64,000 nucleotides of DNA from Anaerolineaceae bacterium (GTDB lineage: Bacteria > Chloroflexota > Anaerolineae > Aggregatilineales > Phototrophicaceae), in assembly GCA_002702065.1 (NCBI GenBank), contig NZXX01000001.1, positions 1,054,001 to 1,118,000 on the forward strand. Reading direction: 5' to 3'. Each line of letters opens with the position of its first letter. Within the stretch, counting starts at the first letter, position 1. Positions 24,349 through 37,921 of the stretch are shown one piece after another. Made by a program: the position numbers and the translations under genes. The notes beneath the pieces are model-generated. The model was given only the letters and a program-made list of their open reading frames with translations, was not told the origin of the DNA and ran no database searches.

Positions 24349-26776
24349 TCTGCTCCTGGAAGTTCACCACCGCGGCAACGGATTCTTTCTCTCGCATGGA
24401 AATTACATAATCGCCACCGGGGCGGCCACGCTTGACCTTCGGTGCGAGGGCGACGCGCATGTATTTCGGTTTGTTCTTGGTCGTCAGCACGACGATATTG
24501 TCATCCTGCCGGCCAATGGTGGCGGCTGCGACCGCCTTGACATCCTTGGGTAAGCGCATGGCGATGACACCGGCTCCGGCGCGTCCCTGTGTCGGGAACT
24601 CGGTAGCCGGGGCGATGAGTGCCAGCCCATTATCGGTGATGGTCCAGACATACTGATTTTCGACGACCACATTGGCGCCAACCACTTGATCTTTTTGCCC
24701 GGCCAGTTTGATGCCGCGCATCCCGCCGGATGGCAGACCAGTGGGGCGAACGTCATTTTCGCTAAAGCGGATCGCCTGCCCCTGTGCAGTGACAAGCAGT
24801 ATTTCGTTCTCGCCGGTTGTATAGCTCGCCCAGCCGAGTTCCTCACCGTCGCCCACGTTCATGACCTTAAAGGCGTTGGATGAAATACCGGGCATATCTT
24901 CCATTCGCAGCCGCTTGACCTGGGCGCTGGTGGTGGTCAGGAAGATGTAGCCTGTATCCAGACTGGGTGGCAGGCTGAGTATTGCCACGACCTTTTCGTC
25001 CGCACTGAGTGGAGACAATGAGTTAAACGCCAGCCCGGCGCTTGGGTCATTGATCTGGGGTAGCTGCTGGGTCGGAATCGTGGCACACTGGCCCTGCGAT
25101 GTAAACAGGTAGAGTGTCTGGTTGGTGCTGCTGTGGACGATAAATCGCGGCGGATTCTTAATGTCGGTAGTGATCTTCGGCGGGGCGTCTTCGTAGCTGC
25201 GCCCCATCAAACCGTCGACGGTGAGCGTGACCCACGTATTTTCCTGTGGGATATGCAGTTCCTGGGTGCTGGTGGCCGTGCTGTCCACAATAATGGTGCG
25301 GCGTGGGTCGGTGTACGCTTGTTTGATGCTCGCCAGTTCATCAACGATGACCCCGCGCATCTTTTCCGGGCTTTTGAGCAGGCCTTCCAGATAGCTGATG
25401 AGCTTGATTTTTTCCTTGTACTCATCCTCGATCTTCCGGCGTTCCAGTGCGGCCAGTCGTCGCAGCTGCATGTCCAGGATCGCCTGTGCCTGAATTTCGG
25501 TGATTTGCAGCGCTTTTTGCAGGTTGCTGCGGGCACTCTCCGCATTGCGTGATTTGCGGATGATCGCAATGGCTTCGTCAATATTGTCCAGCGCTTTGAG
25601 CAGGCCTTCGAGGATATGGGCACGATCTTTCGCGCGCTGAAGTTCGTATTCACTGCGGCGGCGCACCACTTCGAGACGGTGGTCAAGGTACACCTTGAGC
25701 GATTGCTTAAGCGTAAGTATGCGCGGTTCACCATCCACCAGCGCCAGCATGATAATGCTGAACGTGTCCTGTAACGGGGTGAGCTTAAACAGACTGCCCA
25801 GCACGTCACTGGCATCCACGCCGCGCTGAAGCTCGATCACCAGTCGGATACCCTGCCGGTCGGATTCATCGCGCAGGTCGGCCAGACCTTCCAGCTTGCC
25901 GGAGCGTACCAGTGTGGCAATGCGCTCGGACAATGTGGATTTATTTGTCTGGTAGGGCAGTTCGCTGACGATAATGCGCGACTTGCCGCGCCCCATGTCT
26001 TCAATATGAACTTTGGCGCGAATGGTGATTTTGCCGCGCCCGGTGGAATAGGCGCTGACGAGGGTATCTTCGCCCGAATCCAGCCCATCCTGATGCCGGA
26101 AGACCAGCCCGCCGGTGGGGAAGTCCGGCCCTTTAATAAACTGCATGAGGTCGGTCGTATCGATGTCTTCCAGCTTTTTCCAATTTTGCAGCATGTAGAC
26201 CAATGCATCGCACACTTCGCCCAGATTGTGCGGCGGGATATTGGTGGACATGCCGACGGCGATACCGGACGAGCCATTCACCAGCAGGTTGGGGATGCTG
26301 GACGGCAGGACAATCGGTTCCGTCAGGCTGCCATCGAAATTTTCCTGAAAGTCGACCGTGTCTTTCTCAATATCGACCAGCAGTTCTTCGCCAATATCTG
26401 CCATGCGAGCTTCGGTGTAACGCATGGCCGCAGCGCCATCGCCATCGACACTGCCGAAATTACCCTGACCATCCACCAGCATGTAGCGCATGGCAAAGTC
26501 CTGCGCCAGCCGGACCATCGTCTCGTAAACAGCAGCGTCACCATGCGGGTGATATTTACCAAGAACCTCTCCCACGATACGGGCGCTTTTTTTGTAGGGC
26601 ATATCTGCCCGGATGCCCATATCGTGCATGGCGTACATGATACGCCGGTGGACGGGTTTCAGGCCGTCACGTGCATCGGGCAGGGCACGCGCAACAATAA
26701 CGCTCATGGCATAATCCAGATAAGCGCTGCGCATTTCCTGATCAATATTGACGGGCTGAATGGTACCCATGTTCAT
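24323..26776 (-). CDS. gyrA: Type II topoisomerase subunit A (DNA gyrase A or topoisomerase IV ParC)
   Basis: The DNA-cleaving subunit of a type II topoisomerase, 817 residues from ATG 26776 (AAGGA, 7-base spacing; ATG 26797 is an alternative). The catalytic Tyr is in [10 protein letters not shown] (Tyr120 from this start). The quinolone region reads [12 protein letters not shown], with Ala at the E. coli Ser83 site and Glu at the Asp87 site. A coiled-coil gate around residues 370-480 is followed by a six-blade C-terminal domain of about 320 residues. I cannot find the GyrA-box heptapeptide QRRGGKG in the first blade, so ParC or a non-supercoiling role is possible. gyrB is not nearby. Confidence 0.9.
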   Translation of the reverse strand: MNMGTIQPVNIDQEMRSAYLDYAMSVIVARALPDARDGLKPVHRRIMYAMHDMGIRADMPYKKSARIVGEVLGKYHPHGDAAVYETMVRLAQDFAMRYMLVDGQGNFGSVDGDGAAAMRYTEARMADIGEELLVDIEKDTVDFQENFDGSLTEPIVLPSSIPNLLVNGSSGIAVGMSTNIPPHNLGEVCDALVYMLQNWKKLEDIDTTDLMQFIKGPDFPTGGLVFRHQDGLDSGEDTLVSAYSTGRGKITIRAKVHIEDMGRGKSRIIVSELPYQTNKSTLSERIATLVRSGKLEGLADLRDESDRQGIRLVIELQRGVDASDVLGSLFKLTPLQDTFSIIMLALVDGEPRILTLKQSLKVYLDHRLEVVRRRSEYELQRAKDRAHILEGLLKALDNIDEAIAIIRKSRNAESARSNLQKALQITEIQAQAILDMQLRRLAALERRKIEDEYKEKIKLISYLEGLLKSPEKMRGVIVDELASIKQAYTDPRRTIIVDSTATSTQELHIPQENTWVTLTVDGLMGRSYEDAPPKITTDIKNPPRFIVHSSTNQTLYLFTSQGQCATIPTQQLPQINDPSAGLAFNSLSPLSADEKVVAILSLPPSLDTGYIFLTTTSAQVKRLRMEDMPGISSNAFKVMNVGDGEELGWASYTTGENEILLVTAQGQAIRFSENDVRPTGLPSGGMRGIKLAGQKDQVVGANVVVENQYVWTITDNGLALIAPATEFPTQGRAGAGVIAMRLPKDVKAVAAATIGRQDDNIVVLTTKNKPKYMRVALAPKVKRGRPGGDYVISMREKESVAAVVNFQEQITAPEPAG

Positions 26777-26848
26777 AGAGATGTCCTTGGTTGTCATGCT
26801 GGAGAACGTTCCTCATTCTAGGGCGCTGATGCCCTGATGTCAAATGTT

Positions 26849-26860
26849 GAACAAATGTTC
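26849..26860. promoter_or_regulatory. LexA-type SOS box at the topoisomerase transcript start
   Basis: GAACAAATGTTC fits GAAC-N4-GTTC exactly, and the inner bases fit the Bacillus pattern RNRY. It overlaps the predicted start (about 26857) of the topoisomerase gene. Flanking bases are T on each side rather than C and G. Confidence 0.5.
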
Positions 26861-26863
26861 TTT

Positions 26864-26872
26864 ATTATAGCA
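26864..26872 (-). promoter_or_regulatory. Extended -10 promoter of the topoisomerase gene
   Basis: TGC-TATAAT on the minus strand (26872-26864). The -35 region is poor, as expected for an extended -10. Confidence 0.6.
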
Positions 26873-26887
26873 CATCTTTCGCGTATT

Positions 26888-26916
26888 TTCACCGGGCACA
26901 GCAGGATTCCTATAGC
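26888..26916 (+). promoter_or_regulatory. Possible promoter of the glycosidase-like lipoprotein gene
   Basis: TTCACC (26888-26893) and TATAGC (26911-26916) are 17 bases apart, 24 bases before the ATG at 26940. Confidence 0.4.
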
Positions 26917-26939
26917 GGCTTTGGGGGACGTGTGGTAGT

Positions 26940-28475
26940 ATGCCCCGCATGAAAAAGACAACAACCATGCCACTACGATCACTGCTGTATATTCTGGTTG
27001 GGGTACTGGCTGCGGCGTGTATTCCGCAAACGCCGATTCCAATTTACGTCACCCCGACGCCGCAGGCACTCACCACCGAAACAATCACACCGATCCCGAC
27101 AGTTGGGGGTCTCGCACCGTCGGAGACGCCTGCCGAAGCGGCAGCATCCGATACACCAGCTGAAGCGCTGCCTACCGACGATACGCCTCGGCCAGCCGCG
27201 ACATTCCCGGGTGCCATCGTGGGACCGGATTATACACCGCCGCCGACTTATACCCCGGCACCGACCAGCACGCGTCAGCGGCCAACACGCGAACCTACCG
27301 AAGAAGAACCCGAAGAAACGCCTACTCGCACACCATCACCCGGGCCATCACCGACACCACTGCCGGGCCTGGACCCATCGCAGATGGGCGTACAGGTCCA
27401 TTCGCTGCTCGACCAGGATGATTGGGACGAAGTGCTGCGCCTGACGGATCAGCTTGAACTGGGTTGGGCCAAAGTCCAGATCGACTGGGATTTGCTCCAG
27501 CCGAACCCCGGCGAAGTGAGCACAGATTTCCGCCGGCAGGAACTGTACATCGAAAGCCTGAAGCAGCGGGGCATGAAGGTACTTGTCAGCGTGGCCAAAG
27601 CGCCGTCGTGGTCGCGCTCGAATCAGGCAGAATCCGGACCGCCAGATGACCCGCAGGCACTGGTCGATTTCCTCAACCTGATGATGCAGGAATTTGGCAA
27701 CGCGATTGATGCCATTGAAATCTGGAACGAGCCGAATCTGCTGCGCGAATGGCAGGGCCGTCCGATGAGCGGCGGCGAGTATATGCGCTATTTCACGCCC
27801 GCCTATCAGGCGATCAACGCCTATTCGGACTCTATGCGTGGTCATCCAACCGAACCGCGCACAACGCCGATCATCGTGGTGACTGCCGGGCTGGCGCCGA
27901 CGACGAATACAGATTCATCGGTCGATGACCGGACTTATCTCCGGCAGATGTATAATGCCGGGCTGGGGCAGTTCCGCGACAATGTGGCTGTAGGGGCGCA
28001 CCCCTTCCCCTGGGGCAACCCGCCGCATGCCCGCTGCTGTGACGCTGTCGACGGCCAGGGCTGGGATGATGCGCCGCAGTTCTTCTTTATTCAGACTCTG
28101 GAAGATTATCGCAATATCATGGTGAATAATGGGCACAGCGATGTCCAGATCTGGGCGACGGAGTTTGGCTGGGCCACATGGGATGAATTCCCCGGTGATG
28201 CGCCTGAACCCTGGATGACATACACAGACAAGTGGCAGCAGGGAACTTATACCCTGGATGCCTTCCAGATCGGGCAGGATACGGACTATATCGGCACCAT
28301 GATCCTTTGGAACATGAACTTTGCCTGGGTGCCGGGGTTAGTCGAAAACCGGGATGAACGGTCCGCCTACAGCCTGTTGACACCGCTGAGGCCTCAGCAG
28401 GAGCGCCCGCTGTACTGGATGCTTTACGATGCGGTGCGGCCCGATGAACAGCTTGACCGGTATGATGCCGGGTAG
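26940..28475 (+). CDS. Glycoside hydrolase-like lipoprotein (clan GH-A type fold)
   Basis: A 511-residue surface lipoprotein: basic N-terminus, hydrophobic core, and lipobox LAAAC near residue 25. A Thr/Pro-rich stalk of about 110 residues follows. The rest looks like a TIM-barrel glycosidase of GH39/GH5 type. IEIWNEPNLL holds a candidate acid/base Glu and WATEFGWATW a candidate nucleophile Glu about 135 residues later, the usual spacing in clan GH-A. Substrate unknown. ATG 26949 is an equally good start. It lies between the topoisomerase gene (divergent) and rpoC (convergent) and ends in a strong terminator. Confidence 0.78.
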   Translation: MPRMKKTTTMPLRSLLYILVGVLAAACIPQTPIPIYVTPTPQALTTETITPIPTVGGLAPSETPAEAAASDTPAEALPTDDTPRPAATFPGAIVGPDYTPPPTYTPAPTSTRQRPTREPTEEEPEETPTRTPSPGPSPTPLPGLDPSQMGVQVHSLLDQDDWDEVLRLTDQLELGWAKVQIDWDLLQPNPGEVSTDFRRQELYIESLKQRGMKVLVSVAKAPSWSRSNQAESGPPDDPQALVDFLNLMMQEFGNAIDAIEIWNEPNLLREWQGRPMSGGEYMRYFTPAYQAINAYSDSMRGHPTEPRTTPIIVVTAGLAPTTNTDSSVDDRTYLRQMYNAGLGQFRDNVAVGAHPFPWGNPPHARCCDAVDGQGWDDAPQFFFIQTLEDYRNIMVNNGHSDVQIWATEFGWATWDEFPGDAPEPWMTYTDKWQQGTYTLDAFQIGQDTDYIGTMILWNMNFAWVPGLVENRDERSAYSLLTPLRPQQERPLYWMLYDAVRPDEQLDRYDAG

Positions 28476-28500
28476 ATAGCACGGTGGTATGAAATACAAA

Positions 28501-28530
28501 AGGGCGACTCAACTGTGAGTCGCCCTTTTT
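28501..28530 (+). terminator. Strong terminator after the glycosidase-like gene
   Basis: AGGGCGACTCA (28501-28511) pairs with TGAGTCGCCCT (28516-28526) around a 4-base loop, followed by TTTT. Confidence 0.9.
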
Positions 28531-28586
28531 GTTGGTGATTTCGCTGTGAAGGACGCAGCACGCTGCGTCCCTGCACAAGAGGTTGG

Positions 28587-33182
<4,596 letters not shown>

Positions 33183-33285
33183 GGCGTACCCTCCTCTGCG
33201 TCAATCAATACTGTATAGAAAATGTCACGGAATTACTTCAACTCGACGAACCGATGACCTGTGGAATTGCAACCGTCACCCTGCT

Positions 33286-33324
33286 AAAACAAATAAAAGG
33301 CTCTCAGAATCCTGTTCTGATGCC
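33286..33324 (-). terminator. Attenuator-like terminator hairpin in the rpoC leader
   Basis: On the minus strand GGCATCAGAA and TTCTGAGAGCC (33324-33315 and 33309-33299) pair, followed by TTTTATTTGTTTT. It lies downstream of the rpoC promoter and about 100 bases before the gene. Confidence 0.65.
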
Positions 33325-33365
33325 ATTTAAAAGTTTGAGACAGTATGAGCAATCATAGATGGCAA

Positions 33366-33394
33366 ATCATACCCTGACTATGTCACTTTGTCAA
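33366..33394 (-). promoter_or_regulatory. Consensus sigma70-type promoter of rpoC
   Basis: TTGACA (33394-33389) and TATGAT (33371-33366) with an exact 17-base spacer. The start near 33359 gives a leader of about 177 bases. A weaker second site, TTGAAG-18-TATACA, lies just before the gene. Confidence 0.85.
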
Positions 33395-33470
33395 GGGCAT
33401 GTTAGCGTGGATATGTGATTAGCAAATGTTAGTACATCATAGCCGCAGCTATAAGTTCTGTCAAGCGGCA

Positions 33471-34490
33471 TCAGATGCGGATGATCGCACCACAGTATTC
33501 GCAATCCACCTGCAGTTGACCGGCGACAATGCGTGGCAGCGTGCCGCCACAAACATGGCAGGCGGTCGGTGCATTACGCAGCTGCTCAATCAGTTCCGGG
33601 TCGGGTTCAATGGCGCGTTCATTGGCCGTATCGCCGCTGATCATGCGCTGGATTTGTTTCTGCCAGAACTTGCAGTCGACGCCACCTTTTACTTCGACGG
33701 TGATCCGTGGATGCTTGCCGGATGAAGTCTCCAGGTACAGCATATCCTTGCCGCCCAGGAAGCCCTTGTTTTCGGCGGAAACATCATCGATTTCGTGGAT
33801 CGGCAGCGCCCATTCAACTTCCTGCTCTTTTTTGCCACCGAACAGACCCAACCTTTTGCCGGTGGTTTCTTTCTGCTCGAAGATCAGCCGCTGATCAGTC
33901 AGGAAGATGATGCCATCCGGGTCCTGTTTGCTGTTGCCGCTGGCGACCCACTCTGCCTTGGCTGCCAGAAAAAGTGACTCGCCGGCAAGCAGGTCAAACG
34001 ACGCTTCGTCTTTCTGGTCGAGACACCAGTTAATTTCATGCAGCTGGCTAAAGGTGGCATTCATGTCATTCTTGAGGGTGGCGTACATATCCTGAATGCG
34101 TTTCTCGGCGGCATCGATCTTGTTCTCAAGTTCCTCGAGCACCTCTTTTGCCGCGGCCACTTCCGGTTCTGCAACGCTGTCATTCAGCCGACGAAAGCGA
34201 AATTCAGCGCGTTTCACTTCTGTACGCAGGCTGCTGATTTCTTCGTCTGCGGCCTCCTGCACGCGCTGCCGGATATCGGACCAGTGATTCTTCAGCACCG
34301 CGGCCTTGTTTTCGAGATACGAGCGAAAGGCATAGCCACGACTGCGAACTTCCTGAATTTCCGTGCCTAGCGTTTCAATGCGGGTGGAGATGTCGCTGAT
34401 TTCCCGGTTGATGCTGGAAAGGCCAGCACTTTCGGCGCAGGAATCGAACTTCTGGCGAAGTTGATGAACATCATTGGCGAGATCAGTCAC
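33471..34490 (-). CDS. Unknown protein: coiled coil, GRAM/PH-like domain, C-terminal zinc ribbon
   Basis: A 339-residue protein I cannot assign. Residues 1-160 are predicted coiled coil, with many Glu, Arg and Leu heptads. Residues about 175-275 look like a GRAM/PH-like beta domain (GIIFLTDQRLIFEQKE, LPIHEIDDV, LYLETSSGKHPRITVEV). The last 40 residues hold a zinc ribbon, CHVCGG then CEYCG. No signal peptide is seen, so it should be cytoplasmic, perhaps at the membrane surface. It starts with GTG 34490, 4 bases after prfB, in an ftsY-prfB transcript. Confidence 0.75.
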   Translation of the reverse strand: MTDLANDVHQLRQKFDSCAESAGLSSINREISDISTRIETLGTEIQEVRSRGYAFRSYLENKAAVLKNHWSDIRQRVQEAADEEISSLRTEVKRAEFRFRRLNDSVAEPEVAAAKEVLEELENKIDAAEKRIQDMYATLKNDMNATFSQLHEINWCLDQKDEASFDLLAGESLFLAAKAEWVASGNSKQDPDGIIFLTDQRLIFEQKETTGKRLGLFGGKKEQEVEWALPIHEIDDVSAENKGFLGGKDMLYLETSSGKHPRITVEVKGGVDCKFWQKQIQRMISGDTANERAIEPDPELIEQLRNAPTACHVCGGTLPRIVAGQLQVDCEYCGAIIRI

Positions 34491-34494
34491 GCAG

Positions 34495-35601
34495 CTACTC
34501 CTCTGGGATCAGGCTCTTGTTTTCCACTTTGTGGCGTAGATAAGCTTCCATAAGGTCATTCAAACGCCCATTCAGGACGGCGTTCACGTTGCCCACTTCA
34601 AAGTCGGTGCGATGATCTTTGACCATCTGGTAGGGGTGCAGGACGTAGGAGCGAATCTGATTGCCCCAGCCAGCATCCACATTTTCGCCCTTCAGGGCCG
34701 CCATTTCGGCTTCCTGCTTTTCCAGTTCCATTTCGTACAAGCGCGACTTGAGGATTTGCATGGCGCGCTCGCGGTTTTGCTTCTGGCTGCGCTGATTCTG
34801 GCACTGGACGACCACCCCGGTCGGGATATGTGTGATGCGGACAGCGGTATCATTTTTCTGAACGTGCTGACCACCGGCCCCGCCAGCGCGGTAGGTGTCG
34901 ATGCGCAGGTCGGATTCATTCACTTCGACGTCGATGTCGTCCTGAATATCAGGCCATAATTCCACTTTGGCGAAAGAAGTATGGCGGCGGTTGGCCGAGT
35001 CGAAGGGGCTGAGGCGAACCAGGCGGTGGACACCGCGTTCGCTGCGCAGATAGCCGAAGGCATAATCGCCGCGAATATCGAGGGTCACACTCTTGATGCC
35101 GGCTTCTTCACCGTCGCTGCGTTCGATGATATCGACCTTGTAACCATTATCTTCGGCCCAGCGCAGATACATGCGCTCCAGCATTTCGGCCCAGTCCTGC
35201 GAATCGGTGCCACCTGCGCCGGCATGAATGGCAAGGATGGCGTTGTTCTCGTCGTGCGGGCCGGAAAGGATGGCTTGCAGGGACATGCGCTCGACAATGG
35301 GGCTCAGCGCCTGGGCTTCGGCGGCCAGATCATCGCGCAGGCTGTCATCGCCCAATTCGGCTAATTCGAGCGCGTCGTTAATGCGATTGGCCAGGCCGCG
35401 CCAGCGTTCCACTTCCGCTTTCAGACGCGACATTTCCTGCATGATCTTCTGGGCGGCTTCCGGGTCATCCCAGAAAGCAGGATCACCGGCTTGCTGTTCC
35501 AGTTGTGCGTAGCGATCTTCTTTTTGAGAAATGCCAAGCCGCTCGATTAATCCATCGATTGTTTGTTTCATTTCCGTGAGCAGGCTGACAAGCTGTTCCA
35601 T
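34495..35601 (-). CDS. prfB: Peptide chain release factor 2
   Basis: Reads UGA and UAA stop codons and triggers peptide release. It has 368 residues. The catalytic GGQ is in GAGGQHVQKNDTAVRI, the RF2-type recognition motif reads SPFDSANRRHTSF, and QAGDPAFWDDPEAAQ occurs near the start. Many bacterial prfB genes need a +1 frameshift at an in-frame UGA near codon 25. Here the frame is continuous from ATG 35601, so that autoregulation is absent or the start differs. It lies 16 bases after ftsY and 4 bases before the coiled-coil gene. Confidence 0.95.
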   Translation of the reverse strand: MEQLVSLLTEMKQTIDGLIERLGISQKEDRYAQLEQQAGDPAFWDDPEAAQKIMQEMSRLKAEVERWRGLANRINDALELAELGDDSLRDDLAAEAQALSPIVERMSLQAILSGPHDENNAILAIHAGAGGTDSQDWAEMLERMYLRWAEDNGYKVDIIERSDGEEAGIKSVTLDIRGDYAFGYLRSERGVHRLVRLSPFDSANRRHTSFAKVELWPDIQDDIDVEVNESDLRIDTYRAGGAGGQHVQKNDTAVRITHIPTGVVVQCQNQRSQKQNRERAMQILKSRLYEMELEKQEAEMAALKGENVDAGWGNQIRSYVLHPYQMVKDHRTDFEVGNVNAVLNGRLNDLMEAYLRHKVENKSLIPEE

Positions 35602-35617
35602 GGTGGGTTATCTCAGG

Positions 35618-36508
35618 CTAATTTTCATCGAACAAACTTTTGACGAAGATCTCTGGTGTAAAAGGCACCATGTCATAGACGCCTTCACCCAGACCGACAT
35701 ATTGCACCGGCAGCTTCAGCTCATTAAAGATGGAGAAGATCATGCCGCCTTTGGCGGAGCTATCCAGCTTGGTCACGATAATGCCGGTGACATCCACCAT
35801 CTCGCGGAACTTCTGTGCCTGCTGCAACGCATTCTGGCCGGTGGTGCCATCCAGAACCAGCAGCACTTCATGTGGCGCATCGGGCACCACTTTGCTGGAT
35901 ACCGATTTGATCTTTGCCAGTTCGCCCATCAGGTTGAAGTTGGTATGCAAACGCCCTGCGGTGTCGATAATCAGGACATCCTTGCCACGGGCGCGTGCGG
36001 CTTCGGTGGCGTCATAAACAATGGAGGCGGGGTCCGAACCGGGCTGGCCCGCAACCACCGGCACGTTGACTCGTTCGCCCCAAGTCTGCAATTGTTCAAT
36101 CGCTGCTGCGCGGAACGTGTCGCCGGCTGCCATAATGACTTTTCGTCCGGAGTTGTTCAGGCGGCTTGACAATTTGGCAATCGAGGTTGTCTTGCCAGAT
36201 CCATTGACGCCGACTACCAGCACAATCGACAGGGGCCGCCCGCTGATATTCATGGGGGGCGGCGTTTCGAGCATGGAGGCAAGCACTTCACGCAGCCCTT
36301 GCTGCAACTCTTCGGTGCGGCGGTAGCCCCGCTTGCGCAGTTCTTCCAGCACGGTATGGGTCGTTTCGACGCCCAGGTCGGCCTGAATTAAGATCGCCTC
36401 AATATCATCCCAGGTTTCTTCTTCAATGTCGGTGCTGCCGAGCATATCGGCGATGCGTCCGAAGAAAGACCGGCGGGTTTTGGACATTCCTTTGTTGAAA
36501 AGGCTCAA
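35618..36508 (-). CDS. ftsY: Signal recognition particle receptor FtsY
   Basis: The GTPase that docks SRP-ribosome complexes at the membrane. At 296 residues it has only the NG domains; the long acidic A domain of E. coli is missing, as in many other bacteria. GTPase motifs are GVNGSGKTTSIAKL (G1), DTAGR (G3), TKLDSSAKGG (G4), and the family insert AGDTFRAAAIEQL. TTG 36508 follows GGAG with 7-base spacing. First gene of the ftsY-prfB-unknown operon. Confidence 0.96.
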   Translation of the reverse strand: MSLFNKGMSKTRRSFFGRIADMLGSTDIEEETWDDIEAILIQADLGVETTHTVLEELRKRGYRRTEELQQGLREVLASMLETPPPMNISGRPLSIVLVVGVNGSGKTTSIAKLSSRLNNSGRKVIMAAGDTFRAAAIEQLQTWGERVNVPVVAGQPGSDPASIVYDATEAARARGKDVLIIDTAGRLHTNFNLMGELAKIKSVSSKVVPDAPHEVLLVLDGTTGQNALQQAQKFREMVDVTGIIVTKLDSSAKGGMIFSIFNELKLPVQYVGLGEGVYDMVPFTPEIFVKSLFDEN

Positions 36509-36552
36509 CGGAAAACTCCAGAATTTGCAAAGCGGGAGAAGTTTACAGAATC

Positions 36553-36581
36553 AGTATACACGCGGGTCAAACCCAAAACAA
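36553..36581 (-). promoter_or_regulatory. Promoter of the ftsY operon
   Basis: TTGTTT (36581-36576) and TATACT (36558-36553) with a 17-base spacer, 45 bases before the ftsY start. Confidence 0.55.
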
Positions 36582-36608
36582 GCCTGCGTGATGGTCGCAC
36601 AAATGCGC

Positions 36609-36614
36609 TATAAT
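36609..36614 (+). promoter_or_regulatory. -10 element of the moaC promoter
   Basis: A perfect TATAAT at 36609-36614, 22 bases before the moaC ATG. The -35 region (GCGTGA) is poor. Confidence 0.4.
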
Positions 36615-36636
36615 GACCGGGAAATGGAGGGGATTC

Positions 36637-37125
36637 ATGAATGATCAGTTGACGCACCTGGATGAACAGGGCGAGGCCCGTATGGTGGATGTTGGGGCGA
36701 AACCAGACACGGAACGCACAGCCATTGCCGGTGGTGCGGTGTATATGCAGCCGGATACCCTGCGCCTGATTCGCGAAGGGGCGCTCAAAAAAGGTGACGT
36801 GCTAACCATTGCGAAGATTGCAGGCATTATGGCCGCCAAACGTACCTCTGATATGATTCCGCTGTGCCATCCAATCCCCCTGACCAAAATTGATGTCGAG
36901 TTGTCGCTGGATGAACCTGCCAGTGCGGTCCGGATTCAGGCAACGGCGCGGACAATCGGCAAGACCGGTGTCGAAATGGAAGCGTTGACTGCCGTCAGTG
37001 TGGCGGCGCTCACGATCTATGATATGGCGAAGGCCGTTGACCGCGGAATGCGGCTGGGTGATATTCGGCTGTTGGAAAAACATGGTGGTCAGCATGGTGA
37101 TTATGTAGCAGAGGATGCACCGTAA
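36637..37125 (+). CDS. moaC: Cyclic pyranopterin monophosphate synthase
   Basis: Second enzyme of molybdopterin synthesis, converting the MoaA product to cyclic pyranopterin monophosphate. The 162-residue length is normal. [18 protein letters not shown] near residue 16, [17 protein letters not shown], and the C-terminal [20 protein letters not shown] are diagnostic and intact. ATG 36637 follows TGGAGGGG with good spacing. The stop overlaps the ATG of the MoaD-MoaE fusion by one base (TAATG). Confidence 0.96.
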   Translation: MNDQLTHLDEQGEARMVDVGAKPDTERTAIAGGAVYMQPDTLRLIREGALKKGDVLTIAKIAGIMAAKRTSDMIPLCHPIPLTKIDVELSLDEPASAVRIQATARTIGKTGVEMEALTAVSVAALTIYDMAKAVDRGMRLGDIRLLEKHGGQHGDYVAEDAP

Positions 37126-37850
37126 TGCAGATCAAGGTGTTATTGTTTGCGACACTGAAAGACATTGCCGGGCAGAACAGCCTGCTGTTGGACCTGACTG
37201 GCGACGTGGCGACGGTGGCTGATGTACGGCAGGGCCTGACAGCACGCTATCCGAAAATACAGGCCAATGTTGAAGTCGCGATTGCATCGGTCAACGAGGA
37301 ATATGCCCAGAATGACACGGTTGTGCATGATGGGGATACGCTGGCTTTTTTTCCGCCCGTCAGTGGGGGCGAAGGCGATTACCCGGAAATTTTCCGGTTG
37401 GCCCATGAACCGATCAATCATGACGAAATCATCGCGGCCATTACCTTACCGGAAACCGGCGCCGTTTGTGTTTTTAGCGGCATGGTGCGGGGTAAGACGC
37501 AGAAAGAGGCTGGTTCGCAGGAAACCGAGCATCTGGTTTACGAGGCGTACGAACCGATGGCCATCGCCAAAATGCAGCAGGTGGCTGAGGAAATACGATC
37601 TCAATGGCCGCTGGTGCAGGGTATCGCAGTCATCCAGCGTATTGGCGTGCTGGACGTGGGGCAAAACACGGTGCTGATCGCCTGTTCGTCCGGCCATCGC
37701 GATCAGGGATGCTTCGAGGCGGCACGCTATGGCATTGACCGGCTGAAAGAGATTGTGCCGGTTTGGAAGAAGGAAGTCGGGCCGGGTGGGTCGGCATGGG
37801 TTGAAGGCCATTATATGCCGACAGCGGATGACCGGCGTGGCGCTGAATAG
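37125..37850 (+). CDS. moaX: MoaD-MoaE fusion (molybdopterin synthase small and large subunits)
   Basis: A 241-residue fusion of both molybdopterin synthase subunits. Residues 1-82 are the ubiquitin-like MoaD, ending FFPPVSGG. Gly82 would carry the thiocarboxylate. Residues about 86-241 are MoaE (VCVFSGMVRGKT, VYEAYEPMAIAKM, IAVIQRIGVLDVGQ, WKKEVGPGGSAWVEG). The MoaD tail must be free to work, and the related mycobacterial MoaX is cleaved after its Gly-Gly; the same is expected here, but by inference. Translated with moaC through a TAATG overlap. Confidence 0.93.
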   Translation: MQIKVLLFATLKDIAGQNSLLLDLTGDVATVADVRQGLTARYPKIQANVEVAIASVNEEYAQNDTVVHDGDTLAFFPPVSGGEGDYPEIFRLAHEPINHDEIIAAITLPETGAVCVFSGMVRGKTQKEAGSQETEHLVYEAYEPMAIAKMQQVAEEIRSQWPLVQGIAVIQRIGVLDVGQNTVLIACSSGHRDQGCFEAARYGIDRLKEIVPVWKKEVGPGGSAWVEGHYMPTADDRRGAE

Positions 37851-37921
37851 CTATTGTCAGCGGTTTGACGCCTATGATACAACCTTTCAAATTATCAATT
37901 TAACTGGGCAAGGGGCACTAC

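Noticed and set aside
26803-26810. GAACGTTC palindrome just before the topoisomerase start
   Set aside because: It lacks the 4-base centre of a LexA box and is short enough to occur by chance.
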